Source: an uncultured Eubacteriales bacterium (GTDB lineage: Bacteria > Bacillota > Clostridia > Christensenellales > Aristaeellaceae). From it: a stretch of 64,000 nt of DNA. The position numbers and the translations under genes are program-made. Numbering within the stretch: position 1 is the stretch's first letter; every line of letters begins with the position of its first letter. Below, in pieces: positions 38,793-47,571 of the stretch. Where the stretch lies: NCBI GenBank assembly GCA_902789795.1, contig CADAPM010000003.1:62001-126000 (forward strand). Reading direction: 5' to 3'. The notes under the pieces were generated by a model that worked only from the letters and a program-made list of their open reading frames with translations, did no database searches and had not been told where the DNA came from.

Positions 38793-40322
38793 TTACTGCC
38801 CGATCATCCGCTTCGCCAGCGTCTGGGTGAGGTGGCCGAACAGCTGGCCCAGCAGCTCCAGGCGGCTGGACGGGTTCATCAGATCCATCCGCAGGGCGGA
38901 GGACAGGGCATCGGTCAGCATGGTGGGCGTCCAGCGCTGGGCCGTCTTGCCCGAGAAGGTCAGGTTCACGGCGCTCTCCTGGTCCAGGTCGCGCAGGCTC
39001 ACGGCAGAATCCACATAGGTGACCGCGTCGGAGCCGGAGCGCTTGGAATAGATCACCGTCTCCTGTTCGATGCTGAACTCGGGCAGGCCCGTCTGACCGT
39101 CCGGCTTCACCACCAGGGTCGTCTCATAGCGGCGCTCGTAGCGGCTCTGGTAGAAGTCGCTCACATCCTTGGGCGCCGGCGCGTTCAGGTTATAGGTGCA
39201 GGAGAACAGGGTCTGATCCTCCTGGATCAGGGCTTCCGGATCCTCCGAGCCCGGGAGCAGCACAAGCACGGAGCCCGTCCAGACGTCCTGATCGGTGTTC
39301 TGGGCCGTCACGTCCAGGGTCAGATCCTGTCCCAGGGCGACGCCCAGCTTTTCGGCGTCCATGGTCAGGCTCAGCTGCCAGAGCTCGCCCTCCTCCGCCG
39401 TGGGCACGTGCACCAGGCTGAACAGGCTCACGGGCAGGCTTTCCGGGCAGGGCAGGGTGACGCTGTCGAAGAGCACCTTGCCGCTGACGGTCTCATACTG
39501 CCGGCGCACGCGGACCGTGCCCTCCAGCTTCACATTGTTGAGCATCCGGAGGAAGGACTGCAGCATGGCAGAGCCCTGCAGATAGGCCGCCTGTTCTTCC
39601 ACAGTCAGCACCTCCGCCAGCAGGTTCAGGAGCTCGCCGTTGCTGTAGAGGGTCGTCAGCATCTGGATCGTTTCCTGCAGCATCGCCGGAGCCGGGATCT
39701 CATAGACCGCGGTGGTCACATAGGTGCCGTCCACGCTCTGCTCGGTGGTGGTGTTCAGGTAGCCCTGCAGCCACCGGGACACGTTCAGGCTGAACTGCTC
39801 CATATAGGGCGCGGCCTTGTCCTGCCAGGTCTTGTTGGCCTGGGCGACCTCCGTCAGCACATGCAGCAGGGAGGGCCAGTCGCTCTCATTGGACAGGATC
39901 ATCCTGGACCAGTCGAAGCCGCTGTCAAAGGCATAGTACAGCCCCGCCTCGTCCAGCAGGTCGGACTGCAGGTAGATCACGCCCGAGGCGTCCGTCAGGA
40001 TATTCAGGCGGCCCACCTCTTTCCCCGCGGTGCTCGTCAGGGTGATCACCGACTCGTCGCCCTCGTTGACACGGGAATTCTTGACCGTGTGGGTGATGTC
40101 CATCTGATAGCCCGCGAACAGGCTTTTCAGCAGCGCCCAGTTCTCCTCGCCGATGAGCGCGGACGGCTCGCCCGTCACCTCGCCCTTCAGGGTGCCGCGG
40201 AAACCGGAGCTTTGCCACTGCCCCTGCAGTTTGGTCAGCTGGCTGTTTTCCGCCACGGCAGGCAGTACGGCCAGCGTCGCCAGCGTCAGGCACAGGAAAA
40301 GTGCGGTGATCTTCTTCAGCAT
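38793..40322 (-). CDS. Large secreted protein B, function unknown
   Basis: 509 residues with a signal peptide (LFLCLTLATLAVLPAVA) and no membrane anchor or lipobox. The mature part alternates beta-rich and helical regions (WQSSGFRGTLKGEVTG, YLQGYLNTT, VTLPCPESLPVSLFSLVHVP, LTMDAEKLGVAL, IEQETVIYSKRSG) and ends with an amphipathic helix (LELLGQLFGHLTQTLAKRMIG). No family recognised. It resembles protein A upstream in size, exported state and general layout, with long stretches of beta-strands measuring out ...V-x-L-x patterns. GGAGG lies eight bases before ATG 40322. Confidence 0.8.
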   Translation of the reverse strand: MLKKITALFLCLTLATLAVLPAVAENSQLTKLQGQWQSSGFRGTLKGEVTGEPSALIGEENWALLKSLFAGYQMDITHTVKNSRVNEGDESVITLTSTAGKEVGRLNILTDASGVIYLQSDLLDEAGLYYAFDSGFDWSRMILSNESDWPSLLHVLTEVAQANKTWQDKAAPYMEQFSLNVSRWLQGYLNTTTEQSVDGTYVTTAVYEIPAPAMLQETIQMLTTLYSNGELLNLLAEVLTVEEQAAYLQGSAMLQSFLRMLNNVKLEGTVRVRRQYETVSGKVLFDSVTLPCPESLPVSLFSLVHVPTAEEGELWQLSLTMDAEKLGVALGQDLTLDVTAQNTDQDVWTGSVLVLLPGSEDPEALIQEDQTLFSCTYNLNAPAPKDVSDFYQSRYERRYETTLVVKPDGQTGLPEFSIEQETVIYSKRSGSDAVTYVDSAVSLRDLDQESAVNLTFSGKTAQRWTPTMLTDALSSALRMDLMNPSSRLELLGQLFGHLTQTLAKRMIGQ

Positions 40323-40386
40323 CGTGGATTCCTCCATTTCATTGACAGCTTATCGCTGAAAATTGGATACTCTCTTTCAGACATGC

Positions 40387-41637
40387 TCACGGGGCGGCGA
40401 CAGGCACCACGGGCCCGTTCAGCCAGGCGTCGGTGCGCAGCATATGCTCAAGCTGCCGCTGGTCCTCCGGGGAGAGGCCGCCAACATACCCCTGCAGGTA
40501 GGCCATGAGCCCGCCGGCGAAGCCGGCCTCGTCTGCGGCCCCCGGCTTAAGCTCAGCGCCTTCCGCCGCCGAGACCGCCAGCGTCACCTGCCAGACCCGG
40601 GTCTGGGCGTACTTTTTCGTCACCTTCAGGGTGCCCGCCAGCTGATGCCCGTCTCCGGTCAGCTCCGGGACGAGGGTCCAGACGGACTTGATGTTGTCCT
40701 CCGTCACCTCGTGCTTGACGCTGCCGCTGATCTCCTCCCGGCCGCTGTGGCTGTTTTCCAGGTCCACCGTGTCCTTGACCGTGTAGCTGACCCCATCCTT
40801 CCTGCGCTTGCAGGTGATGGTACCCGACCAGGTGTTGGTCTTCTTCCCGGCCTTGTCCTTCAGGTTGATCGTCAGCTCCAGGTTGTTCTTCCCGGACCGG
40901 GCGGGCAGCTTGAGCGTGAAATAGGCATTGAGCCCATTGACGCCGCCGTACAGGGAGAGATTGCGCACGTCCTTCCCCCCGTCGGAGACCCTGCCGGTGA
41001 TGTTCCAGGCCACGGGCTCCCCCGCCTCGTTTTCCAGCCGCTGCACCGTCAGGGCGGACACGGCCGTCAGGTTCGCAAGCCAGGCGGACATCTCCTCATG
41101 GTGAGGCAGATACGCGCTCATGGCCGCCCAATCGGCCTTCAATTGCTCCAGGGTCCCGCAGGCCGCCAGCTGTTCCTGGGTGACCGAAAGCACCGTGCGC
41201 TGGACGCTGGAAGGCAGGTTCTTGATCTTCACCTTTCGCAGCTCCGGCTCGAAGACCTCCTCCGGGAGCAGCTCCAGGAAAAGGTCGGGCAGGGTCTCCG
41301 TCACCAATCTCCGGAAGGCCTCATGCGGCAGGAGCCCGGTGTCCGGAAGCTTTTGTCCCTCCAGGCTGAGGGCGGATACTTCCTGCCCGGAGGCCAGCAC
41401 AGCGAGCCGGGCCGCCTCAGCATTAAGAGCGATCTCCGCGCTCAGGGGGGCCAGGAAGGCGTTGAGCGTCTCCCGCCCGTGGTCGTTGCCCGTCAGCTGC
41501 TGCACCTTCACATCGCTCAGCCGGACGGTCACGCCCTCCGCTTTATCCAGTAAGTCCGCCGTATCCGAAAAGGCCAGACAGCCCTCTGCCATCAGCAATA
41601 GCGCGCACAGGGCCGCAAGTGCCGTTCTGAAACGCAT
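40387..41637 (-). CDS. Large secreted protein A, function unknown
   Basis: 416 residues with a signal peptide (MRFRTALAALCALLLMAEGCLA; the Cys in EGCLA is compatible with, but not a clear example of, a lipobox). The helical N-terminal half (LNAFLAPLSAEIALNAEAARLAVLASG) precedes a beta-rich C-terminal half (AWNITGRVSDGGKDVRNLSLYGG, YFTLKLPARSGKNNLELTINL, WSGTITCKRRKDG, WQVTLAVSAAEGAELKPG). No family recognised. First gene of the A-B-regulator unit; AGGAGGAG precedes the ATG. The gap to protein B is 64 bp. Confidence 0.8.
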   Translation of the reverse strand: MRFRTALAALCALLLMAEGCLAFSDTADLLDKAEGVTVRLSDVKVQQLTGNDHGRETLNAFLAPLSAEIALNAEAARLAVLASGQEVSALSLEGQKLPDTGLLPHEAFRRLVTETLPDLFLELLPEEVFEPELRKVKIKNLPSSVQRTVLSVTQEQLAACGTLEQLKADWAAMSAYLPHHEEMSAWLANLTAVSALTVQRLENEAGEPVAWNITGRVSDGGKDVRNLSLYGGVNGLNAYFTLKLPARSGKNNLELTINLKDKAGKKTNTWSGTITCKRRKDGVSYTVKDTVDLENSHSGREEISGSVKHEVTEDNIKSVWTLVPELTGDGHQLAGTLKVTKKYAQTRVWQVTLAVSAAEGAELKPGAADEAGFAGGLMAYLQGYVGGLSPEDQRQLEHMLRTDAWLNGPVVPVAAP

Positions 41638-41718
41638 TCCGTGATCTCCTCCTCAATGATATAGACGCAGCACGGGCGGTATTTACTGCAGTCCTCGGCA
41701 AAAATCCGCCCCGGCCGC

Positions 41719-43059
41719 TCACACGGCGGCCCGGCCGCGCCTTTTGAGCATAAAATAGTAACTGACGATCAGCACCAGCATGGCGCTCCAGCCGATGCCG
41801 CAGGCGGCGGCAATGCCGCGGATGCCCCAGACCGGCGCCAGGATATAGGTGAAGACGCACCGCAAAGTCACCTGCAGAAGGGTGGCCACCACCGTCATTT
41901 TGAAGCGCGCGGTGCCCCGGAAATAGCCCTGGAAGCAGTTGGTGAAAGCGGGCATCAGGTACAGCCAGGCCATCAGGCTCAGGTAGTCCATGCCGATGGG
42001 CACCACCGCCGCCTGGTCCTGGGGCTGCACGAACACGCTGACCAGCGGTCTGCGCAGGAAATAGACCGTCAGGGCGATGAAGACCCCGTAGGCGAACTCC
42101 ATCAGGAGCCCCGTGCGGAAGCCCCTGAGCACCCGCTCGGGCTTCTTCGCACCGCGGTTCTGGGCGATCCAGGTGGAGACCGCTGCCGCCAGCCCCTGCT
42201 CGGGGATGCAGGCGAAGTCATCCATGCTGGTCACCGCGTTGTAAGCGGCGATGGAGGAGACGCCCAGGGCGTTGACCTGGCCCTGGATGAGCACCTTCCC
42301 GATGGGCTGGATGGCCTGCTGCAGTGCCGCCGGCGCGCCGTAGCTGAACAGCTTTTTCGCCACCGCCGGCTCCCAGCGGAGGTCAGAGGCCGCGGGGCTC
42401 AGCTCCGGCACGCGCTTTTGCAGGTAATGCCAGGCCAGGCCCGCGCTGAAGACTTCCGCGACCACCGTCGTCACCGCGCTGCATATGACGCCGAAGTGCA
42501 ATACGCCCAGGAAAAAGAGATCCAGCCCCGCATTCAGCACCGCCGAGCAGGACAGGAACAAAAGCGGCGCGCGGGTGTTCCCGGCGCTCTTGAGCCCCGC
42601 CGCCAGCGCGTTGTATATGCAGGCAAAGGGCGCGCCCAGGAAGGTGATGCGCAGGTAGGTGACCGCGATATCCCGGATCTCCTCCGGGCAGTTGAGCCAC
42701 ACCATCAGCAGGGGCGAAAACACCCAGCCCAGCACCGCCACCGCGGCGGACATGATGAGGCCGAAGCGGATCAGCACCCCCAGCGTCCTGCGCAGGTCGT
42801 TTAGCCTGCCCGCGCCGAAGTGCTCGCTCATGAGCACGCCCGCGCCGGTGCATAAGCCGCTGACGCCCAGAATCACCAGGTTCATGATGGGCGCGGCGAT
42901 CCCCTCCGCGGCCAGGGCCGCCTTGCCGATGAACTGCCCGGCCAGGATGCGGTCCACGGCGTTGTACATCAGCTGCAGCCAGTTGCCCAGGAGAACCGGC
43001 AGCGCAAAAGCCCAAAGATGCGGGAAGGCCTCTCCCCGCGTCATATCCCGTGTGTTCAC
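41719..43059 (-). CDS. MATE-family multidrug/metabolite efflux protein
   Basis: About 446 residues with twelve hydrophobic segments in two similar halves. The beginning FALPVLLGNWLQLMYNAVDRILAGQFIG is the typical MATE N terminus, and the second half has GAPAALQQAIQPIGKVLIQG. Uses a Na+ or H+ gradient to export organic cations or metabolites. The likely start is GTG 43059, whose GTGA overlaps the stop of the HAD gene and has GGAAGGG upstream; the open frame continues to 43107 inside that gene. Substrate unknown. Confidence 0.9.
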   Translation of the reverse strand: MNTRDMTRGEAFPHLWAFALPVLLGNWLQLMYNAVDRILAGQFIGKAALAAEGIAAPIMNLVILGVSGLCTGAGVLMSEHFGAGRLNDLRRTLGVLIRFGLIMSAAVAVLGWVFSPLLMVWLNCPEEIRDIAVTYLRITFLGAPFACIYNALAAGLKSAGNTRAPLLFLSCSAVLNAGLDLFFLGVLHFGVICSAVTTVVAEVFSAGLAWHYLQKRVPELSPAASDLRWEPAVAKKLFSYGAPAALQQAIQPIGKVLIQGQVNALGVSSIAAYNAVTSMDDFACIPEQGLAAAVSTWIAQNRGAKKPERVLRGFRTGLLMEFAYGVFIALTVYFLRRPLVSVFVQPQDQAAVVPIGMDYLSLMAWLYLMPAFTNCFQGYFRGTARFKMTVVATLLQVTLRCVFTYILAPVWGIRGIAAACGIGWSAMLVLIVSYYFMLKRRGRAAV

Positions 43060-43850
43060 GTCTGCCCTTCCAGCCATTTCCAGGCGTTCATGATGCCGTC
43101 GTCCCACAGCGCGCTCGTCACATAGTCCGCCCGCGCCTTGAGGGCCGCAGAGCCGTTGCCCATGGCGATCCTGAGCCCGCTGTCCCGGAACATGGCCAGG
43201 TCATTGGCCCCGTCCCCGAAGGCGACGCTGTCCTCCCGGGGGATGCCCAGGGCACTGAGCGCCAGGTTGAGGCCCGTGCCCTTGTCGATGCCCTTGGGCG
43301 TCAGCTCCAGGACCTCCGGGATGTGCACGATCACGTCCCAGTCCTGTTCCACCGCCTTCACGACCTCCTCCGGGCAGGGCCTGCCCCGGGCGATCATGCT
43401 CAGCTTGGTCACGTCCGTCCATTGGCCGAAGGCCTCGTTCAGGGACCGCATGCGCGGTCCCAGCTCGCGGTACAGTTTATCGATATAGGGCGTAGGCGTA
43501 AAATCCTCTCGCTCCATGTACAGGTAATCGTTGCCCTCCAGCAAAGGGCCGTAATCGAAGGCCCGCGCCGCGTTGACCGCGTTTTCTATGTGCTTTTGCG
43601 GGGCCAGGAGGCACAGAAGGGTCTTTCCTTCCACCTCCACCATCGCGCCCGCGCTGGTCACATACCCGTCAAAGCCGAGCTCCTCGAGCCGGGGATCGAA
43701 CACATAGCCCCGGCTGCGGCCGCTGCAGATCAGCACCTTGTGGCCGGCTTCCCGCATTTCCCGGATCGCCCGGGCCGCGCTGTCCGGCATCCGGCTCTGC
43801 TCATCCCAGAGGGTCCCGTCAATATCGAAAAAAATCGCCCGTCTGCGCAT
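43056..43850 (-). CDS. Cof-type HAD phosphatase
   Basis: 264 residues. Motif I IFFDIDGTLWD, motif II VLICSGRSRGY, the C2B cap typical of Cof/YidA proteins (about 85-190), and motifs III/IV KGIDKGTGLNLAL and VAFGDGANDLAMF. Family members remove phosphate from sugar phosphates or flavin mononucleotide. It is translationally coupled with the MATE gene by a 4-nt overlap. A 174-bp divergent region separates it from the GH105-like gene. Confidence 0.92.
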   Translation of the reverse strand: MRRRAIFFDIDGTLWDEQSRMPDSAARAIREMREAGHKVLICSGRSRGYVFDPRLEELGFDGYVTSAGAMVEVEGKTLLCLLAPQKHIENAVNAARAFDYGPLLEGNDYLYMEREDFTPTPYIDKLYRELGPRMRSLNEAFGQWTDVTKLSMIARGRPCPEEVVKAVEQDWDVIVHIPEVLELTPKGIDKGTGLNLALSALGIPREDSVAFGDGANDLAMFRDSGLRIAMGNGSAALKARADYVTSALWDDGIMNAWKWLEGQT

Positions 43851-43962
43851 TCTTTCCCCCGCTTCCGCAGCGCCGTCCTGCGCCGCAACGCCATTTTACA
43901 CGTTCCGGGAAAGAACGTCAAGCCGCAGCGAACGGAGCGCCCGAGACGGCATTTTTCGCATA

Positions 43963-43991
43963 TTGCCGGGCCTCCATAAAGATGCTATAAT
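43963..43991 (+). promoter_or_regulatory. Promoter of the GH105-like gene
   Basis: TTGCCG (43963-43968), 17-bp spacer, TATAAT (43986-43991), 33 bp before the start codon. Confidence 0.8.
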
Positions 43992-44024
43992 AGAGGCGAG
44001 ATCACTGTAAAAGGAGCGCGCAGG

Positions 44025-44789
44025 ATGGACCGGATCAGGACTTTCATCGATCAGTACAAGGCACAGTATTCAGGCGGAGACGGCTGGACCTTTGAAGACA
44101 GCTGTATGCTCAAGGGCCTCGCGGACCTTTACCGCGCGGCAGGCGACCCCTCGGACCGCCGGTGGGTGCTGGATTTTCTCGCCCGCCGCGTGCAGGCGGA
44201 CGGCGCCGTGACCGCCCGGGATCCCGCCGCCGTGAGCTGCGGGAAGGCCTTCTTCTTCGCCCTGGACGAGACCGGGGATCAGCGCTGGCGGAAGGCCGCC
44301 GACGAGCTGCACGCACATTTGTCCGCCCTCCCGGATGAGCCTGAGGACCTGTACCCGGTCGAGCCCTTCCGGACGGAATACGACAGCCGCTGGCTTTCCG
44401 GCCTTGAAGCTGCCGGGATCGCCAAGCGTTTCGCCCGGGCCGGACAGCAGCCGGGCGGCACCGAGGGCTGGTGCCTGCTGGCGCTGGTGGATTGCATCGA
44501 GGCCATGCCCGAGCAGCTGTACGAGCACCGCCGGGTGCTGATGGACCTGTTCCTGACCGGAGCGCGGAAGCTCCTTGCTTCCGAAAACGGCCCCGACACG
44601 GCCTCCCGCGCCATGAAGGCCTATGCCCTCCTGAAGGGCGTGCGCCTGGGCCTGCTGGACCCGGAGCGCTACCTCGCCCCCGGCCTCGCCGCCTACCGGG
44701 AGCTCGAAGCGCATCTGCCCGGCATGGAGGCGGACGCCCAGACCGTCGGCCTGTTCATGATGGCTCTGAGCGAGCAGCTCCGGAGCTGA
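44025..44789 (+). CDS. Short GH88/GH105-like (alpha/alpha)6-barrel protein
   Basis: 254 residues, almost wholly helical. The start GDGWTFEDSCMLKGLADLYRAAGDPSDRRW is the pattern of unsaturated glucuronyl/rhamnogalacturonyl hydrolases (GH88/GH105), including the paired DGWTFED segment. GH105 proteins are about 350-380 residues, so this one is roughly 100 shorter without an evident frameshift. There is no signal peptide. The activity may be lost or changed; if active it would release unsaturated uronate, the KduI pathway substrate. AAGGAG precedes the ATG. Monocistronic between promoter and terminator. Confidence 0.65.
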   Translation: MDRIRTFIDQYKAQYSGGDGWTFEDSCMLKGLADLYRAAGDPSDRRWVLDFLARRVQADGAVTARDPAAVSCGKAFFFALDETGDQRWRKAADELHAHLSALPDEPEDLYPVEPFRTEYDSRWLSGLEAAGIAKRFARAGQQPGGTEGWCLLALVDCIEAMPEQLYEHRRVLMDLFLTGARKLLASENGPDTASRAMKAYALLKGVRLGLLDPERYLAPGLAAYRELEAHLPGMEADAQTVGLFMMALSEQLRS

Positions 44790-44802
44790 CAGATACATAG
44801 AA

Positions 44803-44838
44803 AACCCGCGGAAGCGACCGTTGCTTCCGCGGGTTTTT
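44803..44838. terminator. Bidirectional terminator between convergent genes
   Basis: A 13-bp perfect stem, AACCCGCGGAAGC (44803-44815) and GCTTCCGCGGGTT (44823-44835), is flanked by AA on the left and TTT on the right; serves the GH105-like gene and possibly the convergent GT2. Confidence 0.85.
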
Positions 44839-44852
44839 CATACCATTCAGGA

Positions 44853-45875
44853 TCAGTTGAACCCGAAGATCTTCTGGGCGATCTTGTAGCCCCCGATGGC
44901 GACGGCGCGGCCGAGCTTGCCGGGCAGGTGCAAAATGCGGCCCAGGATGCGGCGGCGCAGGGTCTGATAGAGGCGCGGGTTGGTTTTTTCGATGAAGGCC
45001 CAGAGTTCCTGCTTTTTCTGCAGGTGCTCGGGGGTGCCCGCCTTCAGGAGCAGCACGGAGCTCACGGTGGTCACGATCTCCAGGTAGTTGATCATGTAGT
45101 CGCGCAGGTGCACGTTCTCCACGGCGTAGGGGTCCGCGGCCTCCACCAGCATGCGGTTGACCTTCAGCGCCTGGTCGATGCGGCGGATCATCACCTGCTC
45201 CTGCACCGACTGGTCGTCCCGGCCGATGAAGTAGTGGTAGAAGTCCACATCCAGGTAGTACATCCGCTTCACGTCCCTGAGCGGGGCGTAGACGTACAGC
45301 TCGTCCACATAGAAGGTGTGCAGGGGCAGCTCCATGCCGCTCTTTTTCAGCATGTCGGTGTTGTAGATCACCGAGTGCATCAGGATGTACTGGCCCTTGC
45401 GGAAGTGCCGGGCCTCGTCCCAGCCGAAGACCTGGCCCACCGGCAGCGCGCCGCGGTAGCGGACCACATGCTTGTGCTCCACGCCCACCTTGTCATAGAT
45501 GTAGTTGCTGATCAGCATATCGATCTGCTTTTCCGGCGCGGAGAAGCAGCGCAGGGTCTCCAGGACCTTGGGATAGGCCTCCTTATCCGCCCAGTCGTCG
45601 GAGTCGATGACCTTGAAGTACAGGCCCGTGGCGTTCCTGAGGCCGGCCATCACCGCGCCGCCGTGGCCGGCATTCTCCTGATGGATCGCCCGGACGATGC
45701 CCGGGTATTTCCGCTCGAATTCATCCGCGATCTCCGCCGTGCGGTCCTTGGACCCGTCGTCCACCACCAGGATCTCCACCTCGTCCCCGCCGGGCAGCAG
45801 GGATTCGATGGCGTTGGCCATATACGCTTCCGCGTTGTAGCTCGGTATCGCGACAGACAGCAGTTTCGTGCCCAT
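44853..45875 (-). CDS. Family 2 glycosyltransferase (paralogue of 15613-16638)
   Basis: 340 residues with the GT-A fold: LLSVAIPSYNAEAYMANAIES, ILVVDDGSKDRT, HQENAGHGGAVMAG and DxD-like VIDSDDWAD. It resembles the GT2 at 15613 over its length, including VEILVVDDGSKD versus LDIIIIDDGSKD and a central block around HFRKGQYILMHSVIYNTDML. The start at 45875 has GGAGG six bases upstream; ATG 45881 overlaps that site. A sugar-transfer role in envelope polysaccharide is expected. Confidence 0.9.
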   Translation of the reverse strand: MGTKLLSVAIPSYNAEAYMANAIESLLPGGDEVEILVVDDGSKDRTAEIADEFERKYPGIVRAIHQENAGHGGAVMAGLRNATGLYFKVIDSDDWADKEAYPKVLETLRCFSAPEKQIDMLISNYIYDKVGVEHKHVVRYRGALPVGQVFGWDEARHFRKGQYILMHSVIYNTDMLKKSGMELPLHTFYVDELYVYAPLRDVKRMYYLDVDFYHYFIGRDDQSVQEQVMIRRIDQALKVNRMLVEAADPYAVENVHLRDYMINYLEIVTTVSSVLLLKAGTPEHLQKKQELWAFIEKTNPRLYQTLRRRILGRILHLPGKLGRAVAIGGYKIAQKIFGFN

Positions 45876-45993
45876 ATTCATCCTCCGGTTCCTGTTCCAT
45901 CACCTTCGCGCCGTCCAAAGCCCGGAAACCTCCGGCCTCCCGGCGCCTTGAGCCTATTCTATCACCCCATTCCCCCGCTGTCAAACCAGCAAC

Positions 45994-46019
45994 GAAAAAA
46001 GACTGCCGAAGCAGTCTTT
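45994..46019 (-). terminator. Terminator of the amino-acid transporter run
   Basis: On the minus strand AAAGACTGC (46019-46011) TTCG-type loop GCAGTCTTT (46006-45998) followed by TTTCG. It lies 13 bp beyond the ATPase stop codon. Confidence 0.88.
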
Positions 46020-46032
46020 GATCGTACGGAAA

Positions 46033-46776
46033 TCACAGCACCTTGGCCAGGAAGGACTTGAGGCGCTCGTTCTGGGGATTGCCGAAGATCTGCTGGGGCG
46101 TGCCCTGTTCCAGCAGCTTGCCCTCGTCCAGGAAGACCACCCGATGAGCGACCTCGCGGGCGAAGCCCATCTCATGGGTGACCACCACCATGGTCATGCC
46201 CGCTGCCGCCAGCTCCTTCATGACGTCCAGCACCTCGCCGACCATTTCCGGGTCCAGGGCGGAGGTGGGCTCGTCAAAAAGCATGACGTCAGGCTCCATG
46301 CACAATGCGCGCACGATGGCCACGCGCTGCTTCTGGCCGCCGGACAGCTGGTAGGGGTAAGCGTCGGCGCGGTCCGCCAGCCCGACCCGGTTCAAGAGCT
46401 CCATGGCCTTGGCCTCGGCCGCCGCCTTGGACAGCTTTTTGAGCTTCATCGGCGCGCAGGTCAGGTTTTTCATGATGTTCATGTTGTTGAACAGGTTGAA
46501 CTGCTGAAAGACCATGCCCATCCGCTGGCGGTGCAGGTTCAGGTTGACCTTCTTGTCCGTCAGGTCGTCGCCCTCAAAGATGATCTGCCCGCTGGTGGGC
46601 TTTTCCAGCAGGTTCAGGCAGCGCAGGAAAGTGGATTTTCCGCTGCCGGAGGGGCCGATGATGCAGACGACCTCGCCCCGGGAGATGGTGGTGCTGATGC
46701 CGTTCAGAGCATGGATCTTGCCCGTTCCGAAGCTTTTATGGAGGTCCTTGACCTCGATCAAAATATCACTGCTCAT
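46033..46776 (-). CDS. Amino-acid ABC transporter ATPase (GlnQ type)
   Basis: 247 residues with Walker [11 protein letters not shown]-loop QQFNLF, signature LSGGQKQR, Walker [13 protein letters not shown] and the H-loop His in VVVTHEMGF, in the close agreement typical of polar amino-acid transporters. It powers uptake through the permease encoded just upstream. ATG 46776 has AAAGGAGG ten bases before it and overlaps the permease end by 11 nt; the frame reaches 46797 without support. Confidence 0.94.
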   Translation of the reverse strand: MSSDILIEVKDLHKSFGTGKIHALNGISTTISRGEVVCIIGPSGSGKSTFLRCLNLLEKPTSGQIIFEGDDLTDKKVNLNLHRQRMGMVFQQFNLFNNMNIMKNLTCAPMKLKKLSKAAAEAKAMELLNRVGLADRADAYPYQLSGGQKQRVAIVRALCMEPDVMLFDEPTSALDPEMVGEVLDVMKELAAAGMTMVVVTHEMGFAREVAHRVVFLDEGKLLEQGTPQQIFGNPQNERLKSFLAKVL

Positions 46777-47485
46777 TGCGGCGCAGCCTCCTTTCAAGAA
46801 TACCGACCAGCTTGCTGAAGATGATCACCAGCAGCAGGTAGATCAGCGCGACGGCGAACAGCGGCATGAAGGCCGAGAAGGTCCTGCCGCGGATGACGTC
46901 GCCGCCCTTGGTCAGATCCATGAGGCCAATGTAGCCGCAGACTGCCGTTTCCTTGAGCAGCGCAATGAATTCATTGGCCAAGGAGGGGAGGACGTTCTTG
47001 AACGCCTGGGGAATGATGATCAGTTGCATGGTCTGCAGGTAGCTGAAGCCGATGCTGCGCCCGGCCTCGAACTGGCCGTGGTCGACGCTCATGATGCCGC
47101 CGCGGATGATCTCCGTGATATAGGCGCCGGAGTTGATGCCGAACACCAGGACGGCCACCAGCACCGTATTCGTGCTGGAGACGAAGATGATAAAGTAGCC
47201 GATCAGCAGCTGGACCACCACAGGCGTGCCGCGGATGACCGTCAGATACAGCTTGCACAGGCCGTTGAGCAGCGTCAGGAACACTTTCCAGGGCCCGGGC
47301 CTCAGATCATCCTTGGTCTGGTCGTAGGAGGACCGGATGGACGCGACGATGACGCCGATGACCGTGCCTAAGAGCAGGGCGAAAAACGTCACCTGCAGCG
47401 TGACCCCGAGGCCGTTGACGATGTACTTCCAGCGGTCGCCCTCAATGAAATTGAAAATGAACTCAGCCTTCAGCTTTTCAAACAT
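46766..47485 (-). CDS. Amino-acid ABC transporter permease (HisMQ type)
   Basis: 239 residues with about five membrane segments; [20 protein letters not shown] at the start and the EAA-like loop [29 protein letters not shown] are characteristic of the HisM/GlnP family. It forms a homodimeric channel with the ATPase. Contains an insertion RPGPWKVF after the second segment seen in many Clostridia homologues. GAGGGG lies upstream of ATG 47485. Confidence 0.93.
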   Translation of the reverse strand: MFEKLKAEFIFNFIEGDRWKYIVNGLGVTLQVTFFALLLGTVIGVIVASIRSSYDQTKDDLRPGPWKVFLTLLNGLCKLYLTVIRGTPVVVQLLIGYFIIFVSSTNTVLVAVLVFGINSGAYITEIIRGGIMSVDHGQFEAGRSIGFSYLQTMQLIIIPQAFKNVLPSLANEFIALLKETAVCGYIGLMDLTKGGDVIRGRTFSAFMPLFAVALIYLLLVIIFSKLVGILERRLRRNEQ

Positions 47486-47528
47486 AATGGCATGGACCCC
47501 TCACAAGTCGGTACAAATACAAGAGAAA

Positions 47529-47556
47529 CCCCAGGGGCACGATCGTGTCCCCGGGG
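47529..47556 (-). terminator. Hairpin between binding protein and permease
   Basis: CCCCAGGGGCACG pairs with CGTGTCCCCGGGG across 47529-47556 (one mismatch), followed on the minus strand by TTTCTCTT. Likely reduces permease expression relative to the binding protein. Confidence 0.65.
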
Positions 47557-47571
47557 GCAGCCGGCAGAAAC

